64,000 nucleotides of DNA from Arthrobacter oryzae (GCF_030812315.1 NZ_JAUSSM010000009.1:62001-126000); one strand, 5' to 3'. Shown: positions 42,533 to 51,892, numbered from the stretch's first letter. Notes: generated by a model from the letters alone, not told the origin. Numbers and translations are program-made.

Positions 42533-43288
42533 GTGAACAGCCCCTTCGCCGAAGCCATCCTGAACGGTTCGCTGCTGCTTGCCATCCCGGTGGCGCTGCT
42601 GGCCGGACTCGTGTCCTTCCTGTCGCCGTGCGTCCTGCCGCTGGTGCCGGGGTACCTGGGCTACGTGACCGGACTGACCGGCGTGGACCTGGAGAAGCAG
42701 AAGCGCGGCCGGATGCTGGCCGGAATCGGCCTGTTCGTGCTCGGCTTCTCGGTGATCTTCGTCCTGCTGGGCGGGGCGTTCGGCCAGTTGGGGTCCATGA
42801 TCAGCGGTGGCCAGAACGCCTGGATCACGCAGGTGCTGGGCGTCCTGGTCATCATCATGGGCGTGGTGTTCATGGGTGGATTCAGCTGGCTGCAGCGTGA
42901 CGCCAAGATCCATGCCAAGCCGCCCGCCGGGCTGTGGGGTGCGCCGCTGCTGGGCATCACCTTCGGCCTGGGCTGGGCTCCGTGCATCGGACCCACCTAC
43001 TCCGCCGTCCAGCTCCTGAGCATGTCCGGAGGGTCCTCGGCCGCCAAGGGCGCCTTCCTGGCCTTCGTCTATAGCCTCGGGCTGGGCATTCCGTTCCTGC
43101 TGATTGCCCTGGCCGTGCGCCGCGGCGTCGGCGTGATGTCCTTCTTCCGCAAGCACCGCCTCGCCATCCAGCGGATCGGCGGGGGAATCCTGGTGGTGCT
43201 CGGCCTGCTGATGGCCAGCGGCGTGTGGGGCACCTGGGTTTCCGGGTTGCAGTACTGGTTCCAAACCGATGTGAAATTGCCGATCTGA
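42533..43288 (+). CDS. ccdA: Cytochrome c biogenesis protein CcdA
   Basis: A 251-residue, six-helix electron carrier moving reductant from cytoplasmic thioredoxin to the TlpA-like protein. The paired cysteine motifs are SFLSPCVLPLVPGYLGYVTG near residue 25 and GWAPCIGPTYSAV near residue 145. The GTG start at 42533 lies 16 bases after the TlpA stop. It overlaps resB in TGATG, keeping the operon coupled. Confidence 0.92.
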   Translation: MNSPFAEAILNGSLLLAIPVALLAGLVSFLSPCVLPLVPGYLGYVTGLTGVDLEKQKRGRMLAGIGLFVLGFSVIFVLLGGAFGQLGSMISGGQNAWITQVLGVLVIIMGVVFMGGFSWLQRDAKIHAKPPAGLWGAPLLGITFGLGWAPCIGPTYSAVQLLSMSGGSSAAKGAFLAFVYSLGLGIPFLLIALAVRRGVGVMSFFRKHRLAIQRIGGGILVVLGLLMASGVWGTWVSGLQYWFQTDVKLPI

Positions 43289-45126
43289 TGAGCGAGCGAG
43301 TGAACGACAAAAAGAAGCAAGAGGCCGCCGGTAAGACGGCAGCGACACCCGTGGCCAAGGCCAAGGCGGAAGCTGCCCTACCGGCGCTGGGACCCCTGGG
43401 CATGCTCCGCTGGGCATGGACCCAGCTCACCAGCATGCGCACGGCGTTGTTCCTGCTGCTCCTGCTGGCCGTTGCCGCGGTGCCCGGATCACTGTTCCCG
43501 CAGCGCCCTGCGAACCCGTCGATCGTCACGCAGTACATCGCGGACCACCCGGACTACGGCAAGATCCTCGACTCCCTCCAGCTCTACGACGTTTACTCCT
43601 CGGCGTGGTTCTCCGCCATTTACATCCTGCTGTTCATCTCGCTGATCGGCTGCGTGGTTCCCCGCGCGATCGCCCACTACAAGGCCATGCGCTCCCAGCC
43701 TCCGCGCACCCCGGCAAGGCTGTCCCGCCTGCCCGAGTACGGCACGCTGGTGATTCCCGCGGACGCCGGGATCCCGGCGTCGAGCGCTATTGCGGACGCT
43801 GCCGCGAAGCTGAAGAAGCGCGGTTACCGCGTTGACGTAAGGGACGACGACGGCGCGCGGCCCTCTTTGGGGGCCGAGCGCGGCTTCCTGAGGGAAGTGG
43901 GCAACCTGGTGTTCCACACCTCGCTGATCGGCGTCCTGGTGTCCGTGGCGGCCGGCGGCCTGTTCGGCTACAGCGGGCAGCGGATCCTGGTGGAGGGCGA
44001 CACCTTCGTGAACACCCTGGTGGGCTACGACCAGTTCACCCCCGGCACCAACTTCGAGAGCAGCCAGCTCCAGCCCTATTCCATCCAGCTGGACAAGTTC
44101 CAGATCACGTTCGACCGTGAATCGAAGGGCAAGTTCGGCCAGCCCATCGACTTCAAGGCGGACGTGACCACCCGGGACACCCCGGACGCGCCTGCCGAGA
44201 AACAGGTGCTGAAGGTCAACGATCCCGTCAGCCTGGGCGGCACCAGCATCTACCTCACCGGCAACGGCTACGCCCCTATGGTGACCATCCGCGACGGCGC
44301 CGGCAATGTTGCGATGCAGGGCCCGGTGGTGGCGAAGCTGCAGGGGGAGAACTACTACTCGTCCGTGGTGATCAAGGTTCCCGATGCCAAGCCGGACCAG
44401 CTCGGATTTGCCGGCTTCTTCCTGCCCACTGCGTTCGTCACCGAGGAAGGCGTCTCCTTCAGCGGGGACCCGGAACTGATCAACCCGCAGCTCACCCTGA
44501 ATTCATACTTCGGCGACCTCGGCCTGGACGCAGGCTCCCCGCAGAACGTCTTCGAGCTCGACGTAAAGAAGCTGACCCCGCTCAATGCCCGGAACCTTGA
44601 CGCCGGCGGCATCACCCTGGCTCCCGGCAGCACCTACACGCTCCCGGACGGCAAGGGCTCCATCAGCTTTGACGGCGTGAAGCGCTACATCGGCGTCGAC
44701 ATCCACCACAACCCGGGCCAGCTGTACGCGCTGATCTTCGCGCTGCTTGCCGTGGCCGGGCTGGTCATCTCGCTGTACGTGAACCGCCGCCGGGTCTGGG
44801 TCCGCACGGGCACCCACCCGGACGGCCGCACCATGGTGGAGTACGGGCTCCTGGCCCGCGGTGAGGACCACCGCCTCGCGGCAGAGGCCCAGGCGATCCG
44901 CGGACTCCTTGCGGACGAATGGGGCCTGGATTCCCAGAATGCTCCCGGCTCGCCGGTGGATAATAGCCAGGTGGATACTGGCCCGGCGGACAATGTCCCG
45001 GCCGGCAGCGCGCCCACGGACAGCGGCCAGGCCGGCGGCGGCAAGAACGAGGCCTCCGCGGAAACGCCCACAAAAGACTTCATCCAGTCAACAGCCGGCT
45101 CACCCGAGTCGAAGAAGGACCAGTAA
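43288..45126 (+). CDS. resB: Cytochrome c biogenesis protein ResB
   Basis: A 612-residue system II cytochrome c assembly protein. After a Lys/Ala-rich N-terminus, the first helices are TALFLLLLLAVAAVPGSLFPQ and WFSAIYILLFISLIGCVVPR. The large extracytoplasmic domain spans about residues 230-480, and the last helix is LYALIFALLAVAGLVISLYVN. A disordered Asp/Pro/Ser-rich tail (about 80 residues) follows. It forms the haem-handling complex with CcsB. The start at 43288 overlaps ccdA by one base. Confidence 0.92.
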   Translation: MSERVNDKKKQEAAGKTAATPVAKAKAEAALPALGPLGMLRWAWTQLTSMRTALFLLLLLAVAAVPGSLFPQRPANPSIVTQYIADHPDYGKILDSLQLYDVYSSAWFSAIYILLFISLIGCVVPRAIAHYKAMRSQPPRTPARLSRLPEYGTLVIPADAGIPASSAIADAAAKLKKRGYRVDVRDDDGARPSLGAERGFLREVGNLVFHTSLIGVLVSVAAGGLFGYSGQRILVEGDTFVNTLVGYDQFTPGTNFESSQLQPYSIQLDKFQITFDRESKGKFGQPIDFKADVTTRDTPDAPAEKQVLKVNDPVSLGGTSIYLTGNGYAPMVTIRDGAGNVAMQGPVVAKLQGENYYSSVVIKVPDAKPDQLGFAGFFLPTAFVTEEGVSFSGDPELINPQLTLNSYFGDLGLDAGSPQNVFELDVKKLTPLNARNLDAGGITLAPGSTYTLPDGKGSISFDGVKRYIGVDIHHNPGQLYALIFALLAVAGLVISLYVNRRRVWVRTGTHPDGRTMVEYGLLARGEDHRLAAEAQAIRGLLADEWGLDSQNAPGSPVDNSQVDTGPADNVPAGSAPTDSGQAGGGKNEASAETPTKDFIQSTAGSPESKKDQ

Positions 45127-46265
45127 TGTTCCCCATCAACGAAACCATGGGCCAGTACAGCGAGCTCTTTATGCTGCTGGCGGCCGGCACCTACACGGTG
45201 GCCTTTATCGCCTTCGCGTGGGACCTGGCCAAGAGCAGCAAGGCGCTGCGCGCAGTGGACCTCAAGGCTGCCGCCGCGGCGGGTGCTTCAGCGTCCGCGA
45301 CGGCCAAGGTGCCGGTCGGCGCAGGGGTGGGGGCCGCCGTCGACCGTCCGGCCGTTGACCGTCCGGCTGTTGACCGGGCCGATTCGGACGTCAGCGGGCC
45401 GGTTGGCCGCGCCGAGCGGCCGTCGTCGGCAACGGGCCGTGCGTCCAAGGGCGCCGCAGCCGGCGCCGGGCAGACGGCCGACGCCGACATGCGCTACGCA
45501 GCAGAACGCCGGGTTCCCGCCCGCGTTGCAGTCGCGCTGACCGTGCTGGGCGCAGTGATCCACTGCGCCGGCGTGGTCACCCGTGCCCTCGGTGCGGGCC
45601 GGGTGCCGTGGGGGAACATGTACGAATTCCTCACCACCGGTGCCTTCGTGGCCGTGGCCGTCTTCCTGCTGGTGCTGATCCGCCGTGACCTGCGGTTCCT
45701 GGGCACGTTCGTGATCGGCTTGGCCATCATCATGCTGGTGGCGGCGTCCGTGGCCTATTGGACGCCCGTGGGGCACCTGGTGCCGGCGCTGCAGAGCTAC
45801 TGGCTGATCATCCACGTGTCCATCGCCGTGCTGTCCTCGGCGCTCTTCACACTGACGTTCGCGATGTCCGCCCTGCAGCTGGTGCAGGCCCACCGCCAGA
45901 AGACCATCGCGGCCGGCAGCGGGGACAAGCTGGGCTTCATGCGCCTGGTGCCGTCCGCGCTGAGCCTCGAAAACCTGTCCTACCGCATCAATGCCATCGC
46001 TTTTGTCGGCTGGACCTTCACGCTGATGTTCGGCGCCATCTGGGCCGAGAAGGCCTGGGGCCGGTTCTGGGGCTGGGACACGAAGGAAGTCTGGACGTTC
46101 GTGATCTGGGTGGTTTACGCCGGCTACCTGCATGCCCGTGCCACCCGCGGCTGGACCGGCACCCGCGCGGCCTGGCTGTCGATCGTGGGTTACCTCTGCG
46201 TCATCTTCAACTTCACCATCGTGAACCAGTTCTTCAACGGCCTGCACTCCTACTCGGGGCTGTAG
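45126..46265 (+). CDS. ccsB: Cytochrome c biogenesis protein CcsB (CcsA type)
   Basis: A 379-residue haem-handling partner of ResB. An Ala/Val/Asp-rich insert with repeated VDRPA (residues about 70-85) separates the first helix from the rest. The tryptophan-rich haem motif is WGRFWGWDTKEVWTFVIW near residue 315, with conserved His residues in neighbouring helices. It overlaps resB (TAATG) and ends the operon before a hairpin. Confidence 0.92.
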   Translation: MFPINETMGQYSELFMLLAAGTYTVAFIAFAWDLAKSSKALRAVDLKAAAAAGASASATAKVPVGAGVGAAVDRPAVDRPAVDRADSDVSGPVGRAERPSSATGRASKGAAAGAGQTADADMRYAAERRVPARVAVALTVLGAVIHCAGVVTRALGAGRVPWGNMYEFLTTGAFVAVAVFLLVLIRRDLRFLGTFVIGLAIIMLVAASVAYWTPVGHLVPALQSYWLIIHVSIAVLSSALFTLTFAMSALQLVQAHRQKTIAAGSGDKLGFMRLVPSALSLENLSYRINAIAFVGWTFTLMFGAIWAEKAWGRFWGWDTKEVWTFVIWVVYAGYLHARATRGWTGTRAAWLSIVGYLCVIFNFTIVNQFFNGLHSYSGL

Positions 46266-46315
46266 GCAAGGGCGCCTCTGCAATCGGCGGCGGTGACCCG
46301 TCCAGCGCGATTCGC

Positions 46316-46357
46316 CACTAATGGCCGCTAAGCACACCCGCTTAGCGGCCATTAGTG
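46316..46357. terminator. Perfect 18-bp hairpin after ccsB
   Basis: CACTAATGGCCGCTAAGC (46316-46333) and its perfect complement (46340-46357) enclose a six-base loop, 50 bases after the ccsB stop. It is followed by GTCAGTTGGG-type sequence also seen at other hairpins in this window. Confidence 0.75.
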
Positions 46358-46374
46358 TCAGTTGGGCGACGTCG

Positions 46375-46740
46375 CCGGACCGGTTCCGGCGTCCAGGCAC
46401 GCTCAAGGAGCGCTTTGCGGACACGGGTCACGGCACTGGGCTCCCAGCCGGGTGCGGTGGGATCAAGGTCACGCTGTGTCAGGACCACTACCCGCCAGCC
46501 TGCCTCCTTGGCATTCTCGTCGCGGGAGACCATTCCGTCGGATGGCTCGCTGGCCCGGAGTGCACGTGAGATGGACGACGTCGATAATCGGCAGTTCCAG
46601 GGGTAGCGGGAAGCCCCACAGGAGGGCCGCTGAAAGATGGCTGACCACGGCTCCAGTGGCAACCACGAGGGCGGTGGCCCGTAGCAGCAGGGTATCCCCG
46701 GCAACTGCTGAAACACGTGCCCCATGGCAGGGCCGAAAAT
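46375..46740 (-). pseudogene. Remnant of an AbiEi/DUF559-like gene
   Basis: One minus-strand frame reads RVSAVAGDTLLLRATALVVA and on into SHLSAALLWGFPLPLELPIIDVVHLTC, as in the N-terminal part of AbiEi / endonuclease-domain (DUF559) proteins of Actinobacteria. Downstream another frame gives DENAKEAGWRVVVLTQRDLD, typical of their C-terminal end. The central 150 or more residues are missing and the frame changes near 46540. The family is a common accessory gene, sometimes tied to toxin-antitoxin or restriction functions. This copy cannot be functional. Confidence 0.65.
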
Positions 46741-46862
46741 AGCGGCCAAAAGTGGCAAATGGGGACGCGCGGGAGCGTGGGTGGGGCTGGGCGTGGGCGG
46801 GGCTGGCCGGCGCGTGGGCGAGTGTTCGTGGACCCGGGTGAGGGGCGAAGTCGCGGCCGGTT

Positions 46863-46958
46863 CTACTTTGTGGACCGGATGAGGGTGACCACGAGGATGA
46901 CCAGCAGCACGGCCATGCCCACGAAGAACAGGACCGTCTCGGCAGAATCGTTGGTCAT
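46863..46958 (-). CDS. 31-aa single-helix membrane protein
   Basis: A short reading frame, MTNDSAETVLFFVGMAVLLV then a continuing hydrophobic stretch to IRSTK, makes one membrane helix with an acidic outside end and a basic inside end. An excellent ribosome site (AAGGAG, seven bases before the ATG) supports it. No family is recognised. It stands alone between a decayed gene and the PLDc_N gene, so its partner is unknown. Confidence 0.65.
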   Translation of the reverse strand: MTNDSAETVLFFVGMAVLLVILVVTLIRSTK

Positions 46959-47179
46959 GACAGGGCTCCTTAAGCCTGGCTCCGGGGCTCTCTGCACTCG
47001 GTTCTCGTATTACGAGAGTCCCCTAAACCCATCAAACATCCGCGGACGGCACCGCGGAGCGCTTATGCCGCATTCTTGATGGATTCTTAACGCCACGGAT
47101 TCTAGCGCCACGGATTCTTAGCGCGGAATTTTCATGGCGCAGAGCATGGCGGAGTCTGTTGCGGCCGCGGACAGCGGGC

Positions 47180-47653
47180 TTACTTGACCTCGTCCGTGCC
47201 GTGGGAGTCGGTCTCGGGGTGGTGTGATTCTTGGGAGTGCTTGTCGCCCCGGTGGCTGCCGTTCGGGCTGCCCTTGCCTTTGCCCTCGCCCGGGGCGCCC
47301 GTGCCTGAAGCGCCGCCGTTGAGCTTGTGCTCTTTGGCCTGGAGCTCGTCCTTGAGCTTTTTGAGGCGGTCCGCTTCGGCCTGGTTGCGGCGGCGGGTTT
47401 CGAGGTTTCGCAGGAAGTCGGGGTCGTCATCTGGTGCGACGGTGCGGCTGTAGGACTGCGCGGCGGGGCGGCTTCCACGAGGCCGGCCGATGATGAACCA
47501 GAGTGCCGCTCCCACCACCGGGAGGACAACAACCACCACCATCCAGGCAGTCTTGGAGATACCCCTGGTGAGGTTCTTATCAGTGCGGATCACGTCCACG
47601 ATGCCATAGACATATATGGCAAGAACGGCAACGGCGACCAATACACGGGGCAT
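47180..47653 (-). CDS. PLDc_N domain membrane protein
   Basis: A 157-residue protein. It has two helices, VLVAVAVLAIYVYGIVDVIRT and TAWMVVVVVLPVVGAALWFIIGRPRG, with the PLDc_N (phospholipase D N-terminal) signature but no catalytic HKD motif. A charged helical segment (FLRNLETRRRNQAEADRLKKLKDELQAKEH) looks like a coiled coil, followed by a Gly/Ser/His-rich tail. TAGACT six bases before the ATG suggests a leaderless mRNA. Role unknown. Confidence 0.85.
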   Translation of the reverse strand: MPRVLVAVAVLAIYVYGIVDVIRTDKNLTRGISKTAWMVVVVVLPVVGAALWFIIGRPRGSRPAAQSYSRTVAPDDDPDFLRNLETRRRNQAEADRLKKLKDELQAKEHKLNGGASGTGAPGEGKGKGSPNGSHRGDKHSQESHHPETDSHGTDEVK

Positions 47654-47803
47654 ACCATCAGTCTACCGTCCGGACGCCTGCAGCAGTGCCCTCCCGTTCT
47701 TTCCCCCTGCTGGGCCCGACCCCACGCACGCTGGCTCCCGCATTCCCGGAGGCTCCACCGCACGCTGGCGGGGGCCTCGACGCCGGACGGCTAAACTTGA
47801 ACC

Positions 47804-48163
47804 GTGGCTTTTATGAAATACTCACTGATCCGTCTGGCGCTGTTCGTGCCGTTGCTTGTGCTGTTCAGCTTCCTCGAGGTGGGGATTCTGCTGGCCGCAG
47901 TCTTCGCCGGCCTGATTGCTTTCGCCATCAGCTACCTGTTCTTCCAGAAGCAGCGCGATGCCGCTACGGCCAGCCTGCATGAGCGTTTCTCCGGCCGGGC
48001 CAAGCCCATCCGCACGGCCGGCGAGGTTGAAGACGCCGCCGCCGAGGACACCCTGGTGGACGCCAACCCGGACATTACCGTCCGTTCGGAAGTTCCCCGT
48101 TCGGAAGTTCCCCGGACGGAAGCTCCCCGGACAGACGAAGAAACTCCCCGCAAGGACGCCTGA
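47804..48163 (+). CDS. DUF4229 membrane protein
   Basis: A 119-residue protein with two helices (LIRLALFVPLLVLFSFLEVG and ILLAAVFAGLIAFAISYLFF) and an acidic C-terminal tail carrying SEVPRSEVPRTEAPRT repeats. It belongs to DUF4229, conserved in Actinobacteria next to menaquinone genes. GTG is the start, with TAAACT six bases upstream, so probably leaderless. Function unknown. Confidence 0.8.
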   Translation: MAFMKYSLIRLALFVPLLVLFSFLEVGILLAAVFAGLIAFAISYLFFQKQRDAATASLHERFSGRAKPIRTAGEVEDAAAEDTLVDANPDITVRSEVPRSEVPRTEAPRTDEETPRKDA

Positions 48164-48256
48164 GCCGGCTCGCCTGAGCCGGCCCGGCTCCGCCAAGCGC
48201 CCGCTCAGCCCAGCGACTAGCCTCAGCCAACGCCACCTGAAAGCCCGGCTGTGTCC

Positions 48257-49168
48257 CTACAGCCCGTGGCTCAGGACGAGGCCCAGGGAGAACAGCACGC
48301 TGTAACCCAGGTTGATCAGGCCCGTCTGCTTGAGGACGGGAATGAGGCTCTTGCGCTTCCGGCCATTGATCATCAGCCATGACGGCATCAGGCTGGCCGG
48401 GATCAGCAGCAGCACCATGAGCATCCATGGGCGACCGGGTGCCAGGACCACCACCAGCAGGATGGCGACAGCCAGCATCAGCACATAGCTTTCGCGGGCG
48501 TGCTTGTCGCCGAGCCGCACGGCCAGGGTCTTCTTGCCGGCCTGGATATCCGTGGGGATGTCCCGGACGTTGTTGGCCATCAGGAGCGCACAGGCGATCA
48601 GGCCGGTGCCGATCGCCCCGATGACGGCGGCCAGGCTGAGTTGCCCCGCCTGGGTGTAGGTGGTGCCCAGGGTGGCCACCAGTCCGAAGAACACAAACAC
48701 GAACACGTCCCCGAGTCCCATGTAGCCGTAGGGGTTCTTGCCGCCGGTGTACCCCCAGGCCGCCAGGACACAGCCGAGGCCCACCAGGATCAGCCACCAC
48801 GCCTGCGTGATGACCACCAGGACCAGCCCGAACAGCATGGCCAGCCCGAACGCGGCGAAAGCAGCCCGCTTCACCATCTCAGGGTTCGCCGCGCCCGAGC
48901 CGACCAGGCGAAGCGGTCCCACGCGGTCCTCGTCGGTGCCGCGGATCCCGTCGGAGTAGTCGTTGGCGTAGTTCACGCCGACCTGCAGCAGGAGTGCCAC
49001 GAGCGCGGCCAGGACGGCGTTGAGGGGCTTGAAGGCGTCCATCTCGAAGGCCGCGGCGGTGCCGATCAGGACCGGTGCGATGGCAGCCGGCAGGGTGCGC
49101 GGTCGGGCGCCTTGGATCCATTGTGCGGCTGTAGCCACGGTCAGTACTCCGATTGCTTCGTTGGTCAT
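48257..49168 (-). CDS. menA: 1,4-dihydroxy-2-naphthoate polyprenyltransferase
   Basis: A 303-residue UbiA-superfamily membrane enzyme attaching the prenyl tail to dihydroxynaphthoate in menaquinone synthesis. The first Asp-rich motif is NYANDYSDGIRGTDEDRVGP near residue 72, and the second is MANNVRDIPTDIQAGKKTLAVRLG near residue 200. About eight helices are predicted. It clusters with menE and menB on the same strand; a 73-base gap separates it from menE. Confidence 0.93.
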   Translation of the reverse strand: MTNEAIGVLTVATAAQWIQGARPRTLPAAIAPVLIGTAAAFEMDAFKPLNAVLAALVALLLQVGVNYANDYSDGIRGTDEDRVGPLRLVGSGAANPEMVKRAAFAAFGLAMLFGLVLVVITQAWWLILVGLGCVLAAWGYTGGKNPYGYMGLGDVFVFVFFGLVATLGTTYTQAGQLSLAAVIGAIGTGLIACALLMANNVRDIPTDIQAGKKTLAVRLGDKHARESYVLMLAVAILLVVVLAPGRPWMLMVLLLIPASLMPSWLMINGRKRKSLIPVLKQTGLINLGYSVLFSLGLVLSHGL

Positions 49169-49241
49169 TTCAGTGCGGCCGGAGGGATAAACCCGCCGAA
49201 ATCCTGCCGCCCCGGACTTTTTCGGCCCGGGCGGGGCTTCT

Positions 49242-50432
49242 CTATTTTCCCTGATGCAGCGCGTCCAGCAGAACAGTCATGCCGAGCCGGTCCGGTTTGC
49301 CATTGGGCAGCATCATCAGCTCGCCAGCAGCGAGGAGGGTTTTCGGGGCCAGCCGGCCCAAAGCATCGTGCAGCGCATCATGCCGCCGGGCGGTGAAGCC
49401 TTCGACGCCTGCCGGGGAGCTGTCCTCCACGGCAACGTACGCGGCCACGGCCTGGCCCCATTCCGCCGACGGAACGCCGGCCACAAAGGCCGCCGTCACG
49501 CCGTCGAGCTTTTCCAGCTCGGCCTGCACGTGCGTGGCGGAAACTTTCACGCCTCCGGTGATGATCACGTCGTCGGCGCGGCCCAGCACGGTGAGCTTCC
49601 CGTCGGCGTCGATGGAGCCGAGGTCGCCGGTGCGGTACCAGCGGACGCCGTCCTCCTCGAAGAAGTCACCGGCGGCCGGCCCGGCGTCGCCGAGGTAGCC
49701 GGCGGCCAGCGTGGCACCTCCCAGCAGGATCCTGCCGTCCTCGTCGACCCGGGCCAGGACATCCTCGAGCGGGAAGCCGTCGTACACGCAGCCGCCGCAG
49801 GTCTCCGCGGAGCCGTACGTGGTGATCACTCGGAGGCCGGCGTCACGGGCTGCGGCAAGCAGTTCCGGTGAGGCGGGGCCCCCGCCGAGCAGGATGCCGT
49901 TGAACCGGCGCAGGGCGGCCAGCGTTTCGGCCGACGGCGAGTCCAGCAGCCGCTGCAGCTGCGTGGGCACCAGGGACGTGAAGCGGATCTTGTCCGTGAG
50001 CTCCTGGGCGGCCGCAGTGAACGCCTCCGGGGTGAACCCTTCGGAGAGGTCCATGGCCCACGGCCGAGTGCCGGCAAAGAGGGAGCGCACCAGGACCTGC
50101 ACCCCGGCAACGTACTGCAGGGGGAGGGCGAGCAGCCACTGGCCCTCGCCCTTGAGCGCGAACGCGGTGGCCACGGACGACGCCGCCAAGGCCTCCACGG
50201 TGAGGACAGTCGCCTTGGGAGTCCCGGTGGAACCGGAGGTGCGCACCACCACGGCGGCATCTTCGATGTCCGGCGTTTCCACTGCGGAAACCACAACGTT
50301 GCCGTCGGCACCGGCGGAAAGTTCGACGGCGGGACCCTCGCCGTGGAGGGCATCCGCCAGGGCCTTCAGGGCAGAGTCGAGGTTGGCAGAGCCGACGGTC
50401 GCGGGTTCGATGTTCGGAGGCTGGGAAGTCAC
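49242..50432 (-). CDS. menE: o-Succinylbenzoate-CoA ligase
   Basis: A 396-residue AMP-forming acyl-CoA synthetase activating o-succinylbenzoate. The phosphate-binding loop is VVVRTSGSTGTPKA near residue 83. Others are GGGPASPELLAAARDAG, TYGSAETCGGCVYDG and WYRTGDLGSIDADGKLTVLGRADDVIITGGVKVSA. It is shorter than typical Gram-negative or Bacillus MenE, as usual in Actinobacteria. It is a neighbour of menB (44 bases) and menA, so the assignment rests on context as well as family. Confidence 0.88.
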   Translation of the reverse strand: MTSQPPNIEPATVGSANLDSALKALADALHGEGPAVELSAGADGNVVVSAVETPDIEDAAVVVRTSGSTGTPKATVLTVEALAASSVATAFALKGEGQWLLALPLQYVAGVQVLVRSLFAGTRPWAMDLSEGFTPEAFTAAAQELTDKIRFTSLVPTQLQRLLDSPSAETLAALRRFNGILLGGGPASPELLAAARDAGLRVITTYGSAETCGGCVYDGFPLEDVLARVDEDGRILLGGATLAAGYLGDAGPAAGDFFEEDGVRWYRTGDLGSIDADGKLTVLGRADDVIITGGVKVSATHVQAELEKLDGVTAAFVAGVPSAEWGQAVAAYVAVEDSSPAGVEGFTARRHDALHDALGRLAPKTLLAAGELMMLPNGKPDRLGMTVLLDALHQGK

Positions 50433-50476
50433 AGGGGCTGCCTTAGGAGTAGGAAGGGCTTAGGAGTAGGAAGGGC

Positions 50477-51430
50477 TTAGAAGTAGTACGGAAACTGGGA
50501 CCAGTCGGGGTCGCGCTTCTCGAGGAAGGCTTCCTTGCCCTCCACGGCCTCGTCCGTCATGTACGCCAGCCGGGTGGCCTCGCCGGCGAACACCTGCTGC
50601 CCGGCCAGACCGTCGTCGGCCAGGTTGAAGGCGAACTTGAGCATGCGGATGGCCTGCGGCGACTGCCGGGCGATGTCCGCCGCGTACTCCAGCGCCACTT
50701 CCTCGAGCCGTTTGTGGTCCACAGCCTCGTTGACGGCGCCCATCCGGACCATGTCCTCGGCCGAGTACTCGCGGGCCAGGAAGAAGATTTCGCGGGCGGC
50801 CTTCTGGCCGATCTGGCGGGCCAGCAGCGCGGAGCCGTAGCCGGCGTCGAAACTTCCCACGGTGGCGTCCGTCTGCTTGAACTTGCCGTGCTGGCGCGAG
50901 GCGATGGTGAGGTCGGAAACGACGTGCAGCGAGTGCCCGCCGCCGGCCGCCCAGCCGTTGACGACGGCGATGACCACCTTGGGCATGGTGCGCATCAGCC
51001 GCTGGACTTCCAGGATGTGCAGCCGGCCCGCGCGGGCGGGGTCGATGGTCTCTTTGGTCTCGCCCTCGGCATATCTGTACCCGTCCCTGCCCCGGATCCG
51101 CTGGTCCCCGCCCGAGCAGAACGAGTGCCCGCCGTCCTTGGGCGAGGGCCCGTTGCCGGTGAGCAGCACGGTGGCCACATTGGGGGTCATGCGGGCGTGG
51201 TCCATGGCGCGGTAGAGCTCGTCCACGGTGCCCGGGCGGAACGCGTTCCGGACCTCCGGGCGGTTGAAGGCGATGCGGACCGTGGGCAGGTCACGCCGCA
51301 CGGCGCCGTCCGAATCCCTTTCAACCTGCCGGTGGTAGGTCATGTCCTGGAAGTCGTCGAAGCCGGCCACGGTGCGCCACCGGGAGGGGTCAAAGACGTC
51401 GGATACCTTGGCTGGGAATTCGTTGCTCAC
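50477..51430 (-). CDS. menB: 1,4-dihydroxy-2-naphthoyl-CoA synthase
   Basis: A 317-residue crotonase-fold enzyme cyclising o-succinylbenzoyl-CoA. Family segments are YHRQVERDSDGAVRRDLPTVRIAFNRPEVRNAFRP, HSFCSGGDQRIRGRDGYRY and DAGYGSALLARQIGQKAAREIFFLAREYSA; the C-terminal KRDPDWSQFPYYF is diagnostic. GTG is the start, with TAGACT six bases before it (leaderless type). It leads the menB-menE-menA run. Confidence 0.94.
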   Translation of the reverse strand: MSNEFPAKVSDVFDPSRWRTVAGFDDFQDMTYHRQVERDSDGAVRRDLPTVRIAFNRPEVRNAFRPGTVDELYRAMDHARMTPNVATVLLTGNGPSPKDGGHSFCSGGDQRIRGRDGYRYAEGETKETIDPARAGRLHILEVQRLMRTMPKVVIAVVNGWAAGGGHSLHVVSDLTIASRQHGKFKQTDATVGSFDAGYGSALLARQIGQKAAREIFFLAREYSAEDMVRMGAVNEAVDHKRLEEVALEYAADIARQSPQAIRMLKFAFNLADDGLAGQQVFAGEATRLAYMTDEAVEGKEAFLEKRDPDWSQFPYYF

Positions 51431-51451
51431 AGACCGAGTCTAGTAATCGAC

Positions 51452-51892
51452 TCAGCTGATGCAGAACTCGTTGCCTTCGGGGTCCGCCATGGTGTGCCAT
51501 TCGTGCGGCCCCTGGCTGGCCGTCCAAAGGAACTTTGCGCCGCGCGCCTCAAGCTCCGCGCGGACCTCATCCTTGTCCCTGCCGTCTAGGCGGACATCCC
51601 AGTGCACGCGGTTCTTGATGGCCTTTGCTTCCGGCACGGTCTGGAATAGCAGGCGGCGCGCAGGTTCCTTGGCTTCGAGTTCTTCCACTGGCCGGATCGC
51701 AGCGCCGGTAGCCCACACGAGCTTGCCGTTGTGTGTCTTCGTTTCGGCGTCGGTGGCAAACCCCTGATCGATCATCGACCGGATGAACGCTTCATCCTGC
51801 GGTTCCACCGCCCAGTCCAGGGTTTCCGCCCACCAGTCGGCCAGTTCGTGCGGATTCCTGCAGTCGATCGCTATCTGAATGTTGAGTCCCAT
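51452..51892 (-). CDS. VOC (glyoxalase-like) family protein
   Basis: A 146-residue vicinal-oxygen-chelate protein of the glyoxalase-like type, with IAIDCRNPHELADWWAETLDW at the start, NRVHWDVRLDGRDKDEV in the middle and MADPEGNEFCIS at the end. Metal-ligand positions (His in VHWDV, Glu in NEFC) are present. TAGTTT lies six bases before the ATG. Substrate unknown; such proteins range from isomerases to antibiotic-binding proteins. Confidence 0.85.
   Translation of the reverse strand: MGLNIQIAIDCRNPHELADWWAETLDWAVEPQDEAFIRSMIDQGFATDAETKTHNGKLVWATGAAIRPVEELEAKEPARRLLFQTVPEAKAIKNRVHWDVRLDGRDKDEVRAELEARGAKFLWTASQGPHEWHTMADPEGNEFCIS

Noticed and set aside
46342..46758. Minus-strand 138-codon frame as an intact gene
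   Set aside because: Only its C-terminal part matches the DUF559-like family; the family N-terminus is in another frame, so it is a remnant.
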